Positions 33,978 through 46,104 are shown, counted from the stretch's first letter. The stretch: 64,000 nt of DNA from Brevipalpus yothersi (GCA_003956705.1 QZCP01000843.1:62001-126000), one strand, 5' to 3'. A program made the numbers and translations. Notes: a model not told the origin generated them from the letters alone.

Positions 33978-36059
33978 ATGTGTACCCTACTGCAGCCATG
34001 TGTGATCGAGAATGTGTTCAAATTCCTTGGAATACTTGATATTGACCGATGTCAATATGTGTGTAAGGCTTGGTATGACTCTGCTCAACGAAGGATCAGA
34101 AAGTGTCCACCAAACGACACATGCCATGCAATTGTTACCTGCAGACTGCCCAACGGTAAGTCCTACGATTGGGAAACATTTAGGGTCGGTTGCTTCCTCC
34201 AAATTGAGATCCCATGAATTGAACGTGGAAGTCAATCAATATGATGATAAATCTAGTCGATCAAAAAAAAATCATTCGCATCAAAATTCATACCAATACG
34301 CTCTCCACATATTCAAGACATGGTAACAATCATCTGTGTATGGAAAATCAAGTTTCAATGTCACATTTTATGGCTACTTTTGCTGATTTAGTTAGGCTTG
34401 AATTTTCGAAATTAGCCAAACAGGAGTAGCATTTCTCCTTTAATTATCATCAATCTTTTGTTTAATTAGTTCATTGATATTTTTGATTGATAAATCTAAT
34501 ATTTTCTTCCTTCTATTGGTGCCAAAAAATTATTCATGTTGCCTTGGTGAGTTGAGATTGCCTGGTCAATCTGATTCAATCTCATTGAAATCGTATTTTC
34601 CAATCTTGTTTAGATGATTCTAGGTTATGGCGAGGAGAGGAAGAGTAAAGTCTTAGAAAATAGAGAGATGAATGGTGTGGATTTCAACCAGGAAAGAGAT
34701 CCCCTATTTGATTGTATGTATTATTGGTATCTGAAGAGAGCCTCGAATTCATATGTAGCACCCAAATTCGAGATTGATGACGCTATACGAAGGTTCATGA
34801 CAAGCGATATTAGTTGCATACCTGGACTATTGTTTGTAATTTATAGTAGCGTACTAGTGGAGAAGGCCGGTTATACCGGCCCAAACGTAGATGGGTAAAA
34901 CTCGACAAAATTCTGAACTATTTCTCTCTCTCCCTTCCTCTTTTTCGGTCTCTCTCTTTCCTTCTCTTTCTTAGCCTGTCTCTCTGTCTCTCTCTCTCTC
35001 TCTTTCTCGGTCTCTCTCCTCTTCTTTCCCTCTGTTTCTCTCTGTCTTTCTCTTTCTTTCTCTTTCTTAGCCTCTCTCTGTCTGTCTCTCTCTCTTTCGT
35101 CCTCTTTCCCTCTGTCTCTTGTCTCTCTCTCTTTCTTTCTCTCTTTCTCGCTCTCTATCTCTGTCTCTCTGATCACCGAATCCTGCCGCAGTAAGGTCTA
35201 CGATGGAATGCTCATTACCTCTTTCAATTTCGTTAGTGGACCTTACTGCGGCGTCGTATTGTTATCTTTATAATTTTTAGATATATGATTTGAACACGTG
35301 ATGGAACGTTTTTCATTTGGATATCCTACAGTACTTATTAGACAGGGGGGCATTTATATTCCTTCTGATGAACTTGTATCTGAGATTGATAGGAAAATTA
35401 AAGCCTTACCAGATACAAGCATCAGCTGGAAATCTGAACAATACTGCCCGATTTATTCATTTTTTCAAGCATTGATTATCATTGGATGCATTCCAGGTTT
35501 GAGAATAATTATCACGGATTGGTCAGATCCACAATCATCAAGACCAGATGTAGATGATTTGGAGTTCCCGATCAAATCTGTTCTATTTTTTGCTGACAGA
35601 ATAGAATCAAGAAGCATCAAAAAGATCAAGAAGACACTTTCAACACATTCCAAGCCAATTTTCTCTGGCGGTGTGATTGCGAGTGGGTGGCAAGAATGGA
35701 AGCTACCAATATTCTCCACTGATTCAGCTTTTCAATGGCCGAAAAAATCTCGAAAAATCACTATATCATTTGCTGGTCGGAAAGTTAAGTCAGCAATACA
35801 TTACATCGATTACTATAGAGATTCTGACTTCAAAGACCAACTTACAAAGTTTAAACATAATCTCGATTTTCCTATCGATGATAGCCGTGTTGTTGGATTT
35901 CTATTTGAATTGGATCCTATTGATTTTGATACATGTATTTACAACATCGTATCAACATTCTTTCACAGCATACCGTTGATAAGGTTGGTAATGCATGAAA
36001 TGGTCTGTCCCTCAGTACCTCAAAGATCAGTTCTTCACTTGATACGATATTCTTTATAA
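33978..36059 (+). pseudogene. F-box/FIST gene broken by a ~434-base insertion
   Basis: Exon 1 (33978-34155) encodes an intact F-box (MCTLLQPCVIENVFKFLGIL, DRCQYVCKAWYDSA). Exon 2 starts at 34624 (GYGEERKSKVLEN) and runs to about 34853, where foreign sequence enters within the FVIYSS/EFEH block. Family sequence resumes at about 35288 and continues to the stop at 36059 with all later FIST blocks intact (TDWSDPQSSRPDVDDLEFP, SGGVIASGW, ITISFAGRKVKSA, LDFPIDDSRVVGFLFE). No other lesion is obvious, so the insertion looks recent. The insert begins with GT and ends with AG, but joining at those edges leaves an in-frame stop, so simple splicing would not rescue the gene. Confidence 0.75.
34854..35287. 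mobile_element. Insertion with CT-rich core and GC-rich hairpins
   Basis: It is absent from all paralogues at this site. Contents in order: a short palindrome (gccggttataccggc) near 34867-34881; a long CT/CTTT tract at about 34918-35172; and a 14-bp perfect stem, gccgcagtaaggtc at 35185-35198 against its reverse complement at 35239-35252. No coding capacity is present and no clear target-site duplication was found. It could be a short non-autonomous element; its family was not recognised. Confidence 0.55.
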
Positions 36060-36404
36060 TTAATCTTTTCAAAATTGATTTTAACCAAACTCTGATTTAT
36101 CTATCAGCTTAATTTGATTCTGTTCAATTTGATTGGTTACCTGTAGTATTTATATTTGCACTTCCTCACTGAGCATTTTGAGATTGCAAATCAACTTTAG
36201 CTTCCTTCTGATGATCCAGCTCGTGTGTTCACACTTCTTCAAGAAAATAATATCTGATTAATTCAACCCAATTTCCATATCTCCTTGAACATGGATGAAT
36301 GAGCAAATTTTCGCTGCAATCTTCCAGTTTCTTGAGTTAAAGGAGTTCATTTTGGCAAAATTTAATCTGAGAGTTTCCATGGCTTTTGCTCTGCGCTATT
36401 GCTG

Positions 36405-36700
36405 ATTTTTCCTCTTGATTGTAAGAGGGAGAGTTTCGACTAAATAATCTATCGGCTAATAATCTCATCGAGCTAGCCTCAATTTTCTCAATCAGACCAA
36501 ATCAAATACTCTTCCGTGAAGATATGCTGCGTATAATGAATCTTAGATACCGATTTCTGTTATTTATTTCGCTGACTGGACTTAACCATATCTCATTTCA
36601 TGAAAATTGTGATACCATATTCAGTGATGGGGTATCAAGAGTTGAGAAGACTTCTTGGTATCAATGAGAACATCATTACAAACTCCAATACCTAACAGAA
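36405..36700 (+). pseudogene. Gustatory-receptor-like 3'-end relic
   Basis: It matches the last quarter of the receptor genes at 29032 and 31130: the C-K-R/G-K-S block, ILFREDMLRI and the TM7 region (gtgataccatattcagtgat). Stops and frame changes are present. It faces the SMYD-like gene at 36945. Confidence 0.8.
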
Positions 36701-36944
36701 CATGATGCTCACCTATCGGTGGATTTTTCTGTTCAATCCTCAATGCATCGAAGTTGCTAATCGTGGTCGACGATATTCGGATTTTTAAAACCGACCATGT
36801 AAAAATTTCATCTCTCTCTCTCTTTCTAAATATCACACATTCGAATCTTTTAGGAAATAAAATTTAAGCCATTTTTAAGCTTCATCACATTTCTTTAATA
36901 TGTCAAATTTGAGTCGATGAAGAATTTCTCTGATCACGTGAGAA

Positions 36945-37899
36945 TCATTCGAAGAACCTCCTGAAGAAATCCAATCCAAATTCTCGGATACCCATGAAAA
37001 CATTGAAATTTGTTCTTCTCTCCATGATTTCTCGATCAAATTCGGAACAAGGAAATAAGCAGCGGGGACAATCGCATGTAATCATACACATATTTAAAAT
37101 AGTGCGTCTCAATGCGAATGGAAGTCTATCATCGATATATGTAATAACTGGAGGCTCATATCTGGTGTCAATTCGTTTCATTGCTCGAATTTTCATATTG
37201 AGTCCATGGGATATACAACGAACAGAATTCGGCATACAGCTGTGATCGAAACCTGAGGTTCCAACATATAATCCTTTGCCACCAATTCCATCAAGAACAA
37301 TAGGAATATCAGTTGAGTGAATAAGAACTTTTGCAAAAATCTCTTTCAATTTACTTGATTCAATATTAACCGAAAGATTTTCCAAAGTACGCCGCATAAT
37401 GTTAATATATGTTGAAACCTTTGTTGAAAAAGAGAAAAGCCTTTCTCCATCACCGGAAAGTGATGAAAAACTTCTGGGACCTTTGATGGTTTCTACTTCT
37501 TGATACTCTTTTTCAGGAAATTTCTTCAGTATTAGTATAACTCGGAGAATCAATCGGTAATGTGTCTCAGATAGCAGGAAAGATTTCTCTGCTCTTGAAG
37601 CCCGACTGAAAACTTTACATTCACTTTGATGTACAGATTTCCAATCTTTTGTTTGACATTCTTTACTACAGTATCGAGCAACTTTACAACTGGAACACAA
37701 TCTCAAGGTATTTCTGGAATCGAATCAGTTTTCAGAGAATTCAGTTGTTCACTAATGAACGGCTACAAACTTGAAAATCATATTCAACTCACCTCAATTC
37801 CAAGCAATAATGACACCTGATGTCTCGATCATCACCATTAACACAATGAGCGAAAGGTGAGAATTCCCCAATTACGTCCCCAATATCGTACACAACCAT
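36945..37899 (-). CDS. SMYD-like SET-MYND protein, about 291 aa, two exons
   Basis: Predicted lysine methyltransferase, paralogue of 32581-33535 with the same length. Exon 1 is 37793-37899 (donor gtgag) and exon 2 is 36945-37713, phase 2. The MYND continues into LCSSCKVARYCSKECQTKDW. The SET core reads GGKGLYVGTSGFDHSCMPNS, with Asp in place of the Asn of the canonical NHSC motif, and ITYIDDRLPFALRR. The post-SET triad is CDCPRC. The Asn-to-Asp change lies at an S-adenosylmethionine-contacting position, so activity is uncertain. No C-terminal helical domain. Confidence 0.82.
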
Positions 37900-38040
37900 C
37901 TTTTAAATAATCAGGAGTGAAATTTTATAAGATTATTGGTCCGAAGATGAATATTCAACACTAATGATCAACAATCTAGTCAAGTTACCACTAATTCACG
38001 ATTAGTTTCTATCTATGCTTCAAACAGCTCCTCTGAAGAT

Positions 38041-38136
38041 AATTTGCGGGCAGATCACAAAGCCTTTTGTTTTAACGAAAAGCTCACTTTTCAATGATAT
38101 CGGCAACCTTTTTGTCAAGGATTCGATCTGACAATG
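38041..38136 (-). promoter_or_regulatory. Shared upstream module of SMYD-like genes (copy 2)
   Basis: Contains aatttgcgggcagatcacaa and gatatcggcaaccttttt followed by tcaaggattcgatct, as in copies 1, 3 and 4. Conservation may reflect function or recent duplication. Confidence 0.4.
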
Positions 38137-38724
38137 AGCTGATGAACTGGACTTTGCGTTTTCCAGGCTACAGAGGAATCTAAAAAATTTTTTCGTGATG
38201 GAAATAAAATGGATCCGATTGGCTCTCACTTTTGAGATATTCAATTAAGATCTTGTCGCGTTGAACTTGAATGAATTAGCAAAGTTTTCCAGCTGTTGTC
38301 CAGATTCTTGAGTTTATTGCCAGAAATTTCCATACCTTTTTCTGTTCTTTATTGCTGATTCTCCCAATTAATTACATGATCCAGTTAAATTTCAACTGGC
38401 TAAAGAGGAGAAAACCACTGCAGTCCTTCAGATGTGAAGAGGTGGGCTTAAAGTTTCTTGGCATGATAATTTACGAAGGGAAGATGATGATTTTTGTCCT
38501 GGAGATAAAACAGAGTGATAATTTTTGACCAAAATATCACACCAAAAAAGCTCGATCATTTCAGAATTTCCATCTATTATGGCTATCCGACCATTAGTAT
38601 TTGATCCAACTTGTGATAAAATGGTTCAATCGCACTTTTCCGAAGTATGGATATTGTTGACAGAAGTTATCACCTTGTTCTATATCGAATTCCAATCAAC
38701 GACCCTTAAATCCTCTGCAAAGTT

Positions 38725-39235
38725 AGATCAGAATCTTTCCTTGTTACAAAATTGAAGAGTAAATTTGAAAAATCTCCACCACTCTAGTTCAGATGGTATT
38801 TTATGAAGCCATATTCATTTCATGTAAGATTTGATTGAAGATTGTAATACACCTACCACCTACCTTAAAAGGACTCATTGACAATTGGTCTTTGCTTTTC
38901 ACCGTAACCATATTTCTCATACAACCCATCTTCAATGCTGATGAATGTAAGAGGAGGAATATTTGATTGAATGATTTGCTAGCTAATGATCTTCTTGAAC
39001 AAGCACCACCGTTCTCATTCACAACAGATTGGAAACTTGTACGTGATGATATACTGTGAATATTTTACGTGTCAATTACAGTTGGTAAATTCGCTTACAA
39101 CTACTTGTTAGCTGAACCTTTCAGACATACTTATTCTCGTGGACATTGTGATATGTGATATGTGCAGTGATGAGGTATCTGAGAGGACTTCTTATAATCA
39201 ATGAGAACTTCATAACAAAGTCAGATAACTAACAA
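38725..39235 (+). pseudogene. Gustatory-receptor-like relic (C-terminal half)
   Basis: Homologous to the receptor region from the KSEFEKSLCNLP loop through TM6 and TM7 (attgaagagtaaatttgaaa, then taaccatatttctc, then gctgatgaatgtaagag). Frame is broken in several places. It is the longest of the four receptor relics. Confidence 0.8.
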
Positions 39236-39474
39236 GTGATGGAGTTAATTCATTTGACCAAACCATTGACTTATCGATGAATTTTATCAGCTTAACCCCT
39301 GAGGAATCGAGATAACCCTCCACAATCCAATATATCCTGATTTATATAACCTAGTTCGAATTAAGTTTCACTTCACGAAGGATGATCACTTTATTTGGCC
39401 TTTAAAGGAAGGAAAGTCGCATGGTAGCAATATTTGAACATTACCAAATTTTTAATATTGAGAGAGTGGTTGGT

Positions 39475-40459
39475 TTATGATTCTTCTGATTGAGTGAGAA
39501 GCATTCCATAAGGATGTAAACTTGGGAAATCCGATCCGAAGTGTTCGACACCAACAAACATTTGGAATTTCTCGCGCCTCATAATGTTCTCAGCATCTAG
39601 AGCGGGATGAGGGGTCAAGCAGCGTGGACACTTGCAGGATATCGTGAACATATCCAGTACAGATTGTCTCAATGCCAATGGAAGACTCTCATCGAAATAT
39701 GAGATGAGTGGAGCTTCAAATTTGGTATCAAATCGTTTCATTGCTCGAATTTTTATATTGAGCCCATTGGATGGACAACGAATAGAATTGGGCATGCAGC
39801 TGTGATCAAAACCTGAAGATCCAATATATAAACCTTTGCCACCGATCCCACCAGAAGCAACATAAATATCAGCAAAGTGAATGAAAACTTTGGCAACGAT
39901 TTCTTTCAATTTGCTGAACTCGATGTTCACGGCAAGATTTCCGAGAACACGTTGCATCGCACTGATTGCTATTGAATAATCTTCTGAAAACGAGAAAACT
40001 TTCTCTCCATTGCCGATGAGGGATGAAAAACTTCTGGGGCCATTGAAAGTTCCAATTTCTTGATACTCTTTCCCGGGAGATTCCTGGAGTATGAGTATCA
40101 CTCGAAGGATCAACCGATAATGAGTCTCAGATAGTAGGAAAGATTTTTCTGACGATGAAGCTCGACTGAGAACTTTACATTCACTTTGATGTACAGCTTT
40201 CCAATCTTTAGTTTGACACTCTCGGCCACAATATCTAACCACTCTACATTTGGCACACCATCTCAAGGTATTTCTGGAATCGAATCAATTTTCAACAATT
40301 TCAGCGTTACACTAGCTAGCAGTGACAAAGTTGGAAATTATAATCAACTTACCTCAATTCCAAGCAATAATGACATCTGATGTCTCGATCATCACCTTTA
40401 ACACAATGAGCGAAAGGTGACAGTTCTGCTATCACGTCCCCAATATTGTACACAACCAT
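39475..40459 (-). CDS. SMYD-like SET-MYND protein, about 301 aa, two exons
   Basis: Predicted lysine methyltransferase. Exon 1 is 40353-40459 and exon 2 is 39475-40273, phase 2. The MYND's second half reads WCAKCRVVRYCGRECQTKDW. The SET core has GGKGLYIGSSGFDHSCMPNS (Asp for Asn in the NHSC motif) and ISYFDESLPLALRQ, where the catalytic-position Tyr is kept. The post-SET triad is CKCPRC. It has a slightly longer tail than its paralogues (to LLTQSEES) but no helical C-terminal domain. Its receptor relic partner is 38725-39235. Confidence 0.82.
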
Positions 40460-40611
40460 TTTCACAATGATAAGGAATAAAATTTCTGCAATTATTCGTC
40501 TGAAGATGATAAACCCAACACCACAGAAACTAGCTGTAGTCAACGCTGTTGTTTGGTAATTTTTTCAATTTCCCTTCAAACTGGGCAAATGAAAAGTCTA
40601 ACCTCTCAAAA

Positions 40612-40700
40612 CAATTTGCGGGAACATCACAGAGCATTGCTAGTGATATCGGCAAACTTCTTTGCAAGGATTCGATTCCATCTGATGAGCTGGACTCTGA
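40612..40700 (-). promoter_or_regulatory. Shared upstream module of SMYD-like genes (copy 3)
   Basis: Carries acaatttgcgggaacatcac and gatatcggcaaacttctttg with the following aaggattcgatt. The same arrangement is seen upstream of copies 1, 2 and 4. Confidence 0.4.
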
Positions 40701-40740
40701 CAAGATGAGTAATTCAGGCAACTCAATTTTTCATCTCTAA

Positions 40741-41439
40741 TCCTCATCAGAATCATAGTTAATCTTAGTTTTCCCTCACTATGGTCATTTTTATCATTTC
40801 AATTTTGAGGTTCCAGCTCTCATGACCGAAAAAATGGGGTTTATCTCTTCAACCTTTCATTAAGTAGCCAAACAAAAATGAAAACTCATCAAGAGCAATG
40901 AAAAAGTGTCTAATGAAAAAAATAGCCTTGAAGTTTCCAATAAGATAGAAAATTTTGACCAATTATGACCTCCAACTTTGCCCAAAATGAAAGTTTTTTG
41001 TAGTTCTCTGTCATAATACAGCAATCATCTCATCAATGTCCATTTGGAAGTAGCCTCAAAATTTCTTCAAAAATTGGGTACACGTATTGGTGTACATTGG
41101 TGTATTCAAGAGGAACAAGACTGTAGGTTGAGAGAATCAAAACCTTCCTCATTATGATCAAAGGATATTGTGAGAAACCTATGGAAGCTAAGCTATTGAC
41201 AATCAAACTAAATAATATCTTCAGAACTGAGGGAAGCTGATAGCTTTGACATAGCAAGCCGTTTATATCTTGAACAATGATGAAAGAGATATTTCTTCCT
41301 CTCTCACAATGGCTATTAAAATCACTATCAGTAGAATCATTAAAATTGTAATAATTTTGTAGAGTGTCTCGTAATATCATTCCAGAGTATATCAGAGTGT
41401 ACCAATTAATGGAATAAAACTTGTAGATGGAGGTAATTG
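40741..41439. other. Spacer, no gene recognised
   Basis: A 115-codon minus-strand frame at 41033-41380 is hydrophobic in places but matches no family seen here and has no copy in the sister spacers. Sequence near 41380-41440 is shared with 48650-48720, upstream of another F-box/FIST gene. Confidence 0.45.
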
Positions 41440-41560
41440 CTACGGGCAGTCAGAATAATTCTCTGAAAGTTCTCACTTGATTGACACGTGCAAACATTCA
41501 GACTTGAAGTTTCAAAGTTTCAAAAAAAGTGCGCAAAAGTGAAGCATGTTTATCAAGTGT
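41440..41560 (+). promoter_or_regulatory. Shared upstream module of F-box/FIST genes
   Basis: Contains attgctacgggcagtc, ttctctgaaagttctcactt and aaaaaaagtgcgcaaaag. These are arranged as upstream of the genes at 46346 and 48930 and, in reverse, of those at 14742 and 17413. Confidence 0.45.
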
Positions 41561-41672
41561 TGCAACGTTTGCCAGGCAAAAGTTTCGATTGTAAAGCTAA
41601 GCAAACTCTATCTTGTCCAGAGACAGTGTCTCTGATCTTGTCTAATATTTTTGTTTATATCAAGGTTCAAAA

Positions 41673-43318
41673 ATGTATGCTCTACTGCTGCCATGTGTGA
41701 TCGAGAATGTTTTCAAATTCTTGGGAATACTAGATATCAACCGATGTCAATATGTGTGTCAGACTTGGTATGACTGTGCTCAACGAAGGATCAGAAAGTG
41801 TCCACCAAACGACACATGCCATGCAATTGTTGCCTGCAAACTGCCCAGCGGTAAGTCCTATGATTGGGAAATAGTTATGGTTTGGAATATTAGTTCAAAT
41901 TTGGGTTCTATGAATCAAAGGCAAAAGTTAATCAATATGATGATAAATGTAGTTGATCAGAATAAGAATCATTTGCATCAGAATTCATATCTACACGCTC
42001 TTCATACATGTATATTTGCTCATTCAAAACATGGTAAAAATCATCTGTGTATGGAGAAGTTTCAATGTGACATTTTTTGGCTACTTTCGCTGATTAAGTT
42101 ATGCTTGAATCTTCGAAATTAGCTAGAAAGGAAAGCATTTCTTGTTCGATTATCATCGACCTTTTTTTAATTAGTTCATTGACATTTTTGATCGATAAAT
42201 CCAATATTTTCTTCCTTCTATTGGCACCAAAAAAAATTACTCATGTTGCCTCGGTGAGTTGAGATTGCTTGAACTGATTTAAACTCATTGCAATCGTATT
42301 TTCCAATCTTGTTCAGATGATTTTAGGTGGTGAGGGGGAGAAGAAAAATAAAGTCTTTGAAAATAGAGAGATGAATGGCGTAGATTTCAACGATGCAATG
42401 GATCCCATAAGAGATCGGATGTATTATTGGTATCTGGATAGAGCCTCGAATTCATATGTAGCACCCAAATTCGAGATTGATGACGCTATACGAAGGTTCA
42501 TGACAAGCGATATTAGTTGCATACCGGGAATATTGTTTGTAATTTATGGTAGAGAATTTGAAAATGTTATGGAACGTTTTTCATTTGAATATCCTACAGT
42601 GCTTATCAGAAAGGGGGGCATACCGATTTCTTCTGATGAACTTGAATCTGAAATTGACAGGAAAATTGAAGCCTCATCAGATACAAGCATCATCTGGAAA
42701 TCTGAACAAGACAGGCCGATGATTTATTCACTTTTCCAAGCATTGATTATCAATCGATACACTCCAGGATTGAAAATAATCATCACGGATTGGTCGAATC
42801 CACAATCACCAAGACCAGATGTAGATGAATTGGAGTTCCCGATCAAATCTGTTCTATTTTTTGCTGAAAGCATAAGAAACATCAAAAAGATCAAGAAGAC
42901 ACTCTCAACACATTCCAAGCCCACTTTCTCTGGAGGTGAGATCGCGGAAGGGTGGAGTATATGGAATGGACCAATATTCTTCACTGATTCAGCTTTTCAA
43001 TGGCCGAGAAAATCTCAAATAATTACGATATCATTCGCTGGTAGAGAAGTGAAGTCGGCAATACATTATATCGATTACTATCGAAATTCTGACTTCAAAG
43101 ACCAACTCACAGAGTTCAAACATAATCTCGATTTTCCTATCGATGATGGTCGTGTTGTTGGATTTCTATTTGAATCGGACCCTTATGGTATTTATAAATG
43201 TATCTATAGCATCGTATCAACATTCTTTCACAGCATTTTGTTGATAAGGTTGGAGATGTGGGAAATTGTGGACCTCCCTAAGTCTTCATCTGGTATTCTA
43301 CACTTGATCCGATATTGA
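41673..43318 (+). CDS. FBXO22-like F-box/FIST protein, about 389 aa, two exons
   Basis: Predicted SCF substrate receptor. Exon 1 is 41673-41850 (MYALLLPCVIENVFKFLGIL, NRCQYVCQTWYDCA) and exon 2 is 42327-43318, phase 1. FIST blocks: YPTVLIRKGGIPISS, TDWSNPQSPRPDVDELEFP, SGGEIAEGW, ITISFAGREVKSAIHYI, LDFPIDDGRVVGFLFE and FFHSILLIRLEMWE. RQGG has become RKGG and TDWSDP has become TDWSNP. The ATG between two acceptors is at 42317 (ATGATTTTAG). It is followed at the 3' side by a spacer shared with the genes at 48930 and 52098, then by a receptor relic and a minus-strand SMYD-like gene. Confidence 0.85.
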
Positions 43319-43984
43319 TTTTGTGTAATTTATTTGTTCACAATTGTTCTAAATCAAACTATGAGTGAAGGTTTTTTCTCAGGTCCATGTGTTCCTAGTT
43401 TTTTACAATTTGATCACTCCCATGTACTAAGTAGTATGAATATATTTGCTATTACTGATTGATAGCTTTGGGATTGCAACCACAGTTTCAGCTTTCTTGA
43501 TCATTAATTCAGCACCTGAATTCACGTTTTCTTGAAACAAAAAGTCTTATGTCAAATTATATTTGGTTCCTTCAAACCAATTCTTGTTGAAATAGGATTT
43601 ATGAACAAAAAACTTGCAATAATTACTTGGTTCTCGTAGTCTTTTTGAGTTGAAGTTTTTTTCGATTGGCTGACAGTGGTTATTTTTTATCAATTTTACG
43701 AGAGCAGATGATATAGATTGGATTACAAACTATGTCAACTCGTGAAAGAAATTAAGCTTAGGTACAATGTTCAATGCGTAAAAGAGAATTGAAATTTTTT
43801 TGGATAATTCCAATAGACACAATAGTACTCTAGTGCTAACATTGTGATGTTTCAGTCTCGATATTCCTGCATCAGTAAAAATCGGATTTTTCACTCTTGG
43901 CAAGACTCATGAATTCATAAGTAACTCAAGTTAACTGAAGTTAGTATCTCTAGCCAAGAATCTTACCAATTTACTTGAAAGAAT

Positions 43985-44195
43985 CAAAAGTCTTCCATGA
44001 AGACATTCTGTGAATATCATGCCAATCACTTTAGATTTGCCACGCTAGATTTCTCAACGATGTCTCTTTCCGTGGAAATTGTAACAATAATGTATGCAGT
44101 AGTAATGTAGTGATGTAGTGATGGAGTTTTAAGAGTTCAGAAGACTTCTTCGTATCAGAGAAAGCTTCTTGACAAAATCTAATAACTGATAAGCC
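43985..44195 (+). pseudogene. Gustatory-receptor-like 3'-end relic
   Basis: Short match to the receptor C-terminus: the REDIL region (catgaagacattctgtgaat), the LDLST region and the GYQELRRL region (gttttaagagttcagaagac). The frame is broken. A sister copy lies at 51180-51390. Confidence 0.7.
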
Positions 44196-44490
44196 ACAAT
44201 TCATGCTTTTTCGACTGGCTTGTCTGCAACTCGATGAATTCTTCCAGCAATTCCTCAAAAATCCCAGATGCTGCCCACGATCGGAGAAATATGAATTTTA
44301 ATTGATGAACATGCACGAAGATTTAGCCAACGGGGATGAATCGTGCATTCTATTCTTAAAAGTAATCACATTACAGCCACATTTCGAATTTATCAAATTT
44401 ATTCAGCAATAAATCAAGAAAAGCTTACAATCTTCTCAATTGAGTGGAATTCAATAAGTGAGCCACCTTATGCTCCATTTTTTAACTCCA

Positions 44491-45407
44491 TCAGATCCAA
44501 TAAATTTTAGTACCCATAGCTCTTTCGAATTTGATTCTTCTTTTTACGATTTCTTGATCAAATGCAGGACAAGGAAATAAGCAACGAAGACACTCACATT
44601 TGATCATACACATATCCAGAGCAGCTTGTCTCAATTCCAATGGAAGAAAATCATAGAAATATGAGATAACTGGAGCCTCAATCCTGGTATCAAATCGTTT
44701 GAGAGCCCTAATTTTGATATTAACTCCATTGGATGGACAGCGGATAGAGTTTGCCATGCAGCTGTGATCGAAACCAGAAAACCCAATGTAAACACCTTGG
44801 CCACCAATCTCACCACAATCGATATAAATATCGGCAAAGTGAACCATAACTTTGGCAAAGATATCATTCAACTTATTGAATTCAATGTCGACCGCAGCAT
44901 TTTCCAGAACACGTCGCAAGGTGCGAATTCGTCCTGAATAGAATGAGTTGTAAAATTTCTCTCCATTTCCAACGAGTGATGAGAAACTCTTGAGGCCATT
45001 GTAAGTTCTTATTTCTTCGCGCTCTTTTTCAGGAAATTTTTTGAGAATCAGTATAACTCGAAGAATTAATCGATATTCTGTATCGGACAGTAGGGTATAT
45101 TTTTCTGACGATGGAGCTCGAATGAAAACTTTACATTCACTTTGATGTACAGCTTTCCAATCTTTAGTTTGACACTCTCGGCTACAATATCTAACCAGTC
45201 CACATTTGGCACACCATCCCAAGGATTTTCTGAAATTGAATCAACATTCAACAAGTCTAGCTATTCATTGTCTAACGATTTTAAATTATCATGAACTCAC
45301 CCTGATTTTAAGCAGTGATGACATCGAATATTACGGTCTTCACCCTTAACACAATGAGCAAAAGGTGACAATTCCGCAATCACATCTGCAATTTCGTACA
45401 CAACCAT
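44491..45407 (-). CDS. SMYD-like SET-MYND protein, about 281 aa, two exons
   Basis: Predicted lysine methyltransferase. Exon 1 is 45301-45407 and exon 2 is 44491-45229, phase 2. MYND: CHHC in exon 1, then WCAKCGLVRYCSRECQTKDW and HQSEC in exon 2. SET core: GGQGVYIGFSGFDHSCMANS, with Asp for Asn in NHSC and an unusual Ala for the following Pro. ISYFYDFLPLELRQ keeps the first Tyr of the ISY motif, and the post-SET triad is CECLRC. It ends shortly after (ERAMGTKIYWI). A near-identical but truncated copy is at 51683-52099. Confidence 0.82.
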
Positions 45408-45509
45408 CTTCAAAATGATCAAAGCAAAAATTTTAGCAAGTGTTGGTATGAAGATGAAAAACTCAATTGGAATGATCAAGTTGCTTTCAATCAGGAATAA
45501 TAAAAAACT

Positions 45510-45636
45510 CTCCTTCCCAAGATAATCTGCGGAAAAAATTACAGAGCTTTTGGTCTTATTAATAGCAATGAACTTTGCCCACTTTCCGATTATATCGGCA
45601 ACCTTTTTTTGTCAAGGATTCGATCTAAACCAATGA
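45510..45636 (-). promoter_or_regulatory. Shared upstream module of SMYD-like genes (copy 4)
   Basis: Contains aactctccttcccaag, ataatctgcgg and tatatcggcaaccttttt followed by caaggattcgatct, in the same order as the other copies. Confidence 0.4.
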
Positions 45637-45639
45637 TCT

Positions 45640-46104
45640 GGAGGCTAAGTTTTTCCTGCAAAAAAAGAAAAATCTGGAAATATCCAGTGTGATGGGTATG
45701 AGATGAAGCCGATTAATTTCCATGCTCGATGCATGATCAAAGTATAACATCCAAGTTCACGGTGTATTTGAACGAGCGACAAGAAGGACAGTAATTAGAA
45801 AAATTAACAAGTATGATGCAGTACAAAGTGCAATTAACGAAAATAATGCGTATTGCAGGTTGTTCAGATTGGTTATTTCTCATGATGAGACTGGATGGGC
45901 AGCAATGTGAATCATATTCTCGGTTTTGACATGATGATATGATGATAAACTTTTTTGATACTACTGTAGCTGAATATCAATTAAAGCTGGTTACTAGATT
46001 TCTAACCTTCCATCGAATTGTAATTGAAGTAGAATTGAGATTTTATGTCTTTACTGAGAGATCTGAATTCAGAATGTATTCATTAATGGAATAGAACTTT
46101 AAGA
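45640..46104. other. Spacer related to 54980-55270
   Basis: Weak similarity to the spacer beyond the last SMYD-like gene (gcgacaagaag..., then agctggttacta.atttctaac). It includes a broken counterpart of the small hydrophobic frame at 55024-55209. Confidence 0.45.

Noticed and set aside
34871..35176. 101-codon charged (Arg/Glu/Lys) minus-strand frame
   Set aside because: Translation of the CT tract inside the insertion; no domain.
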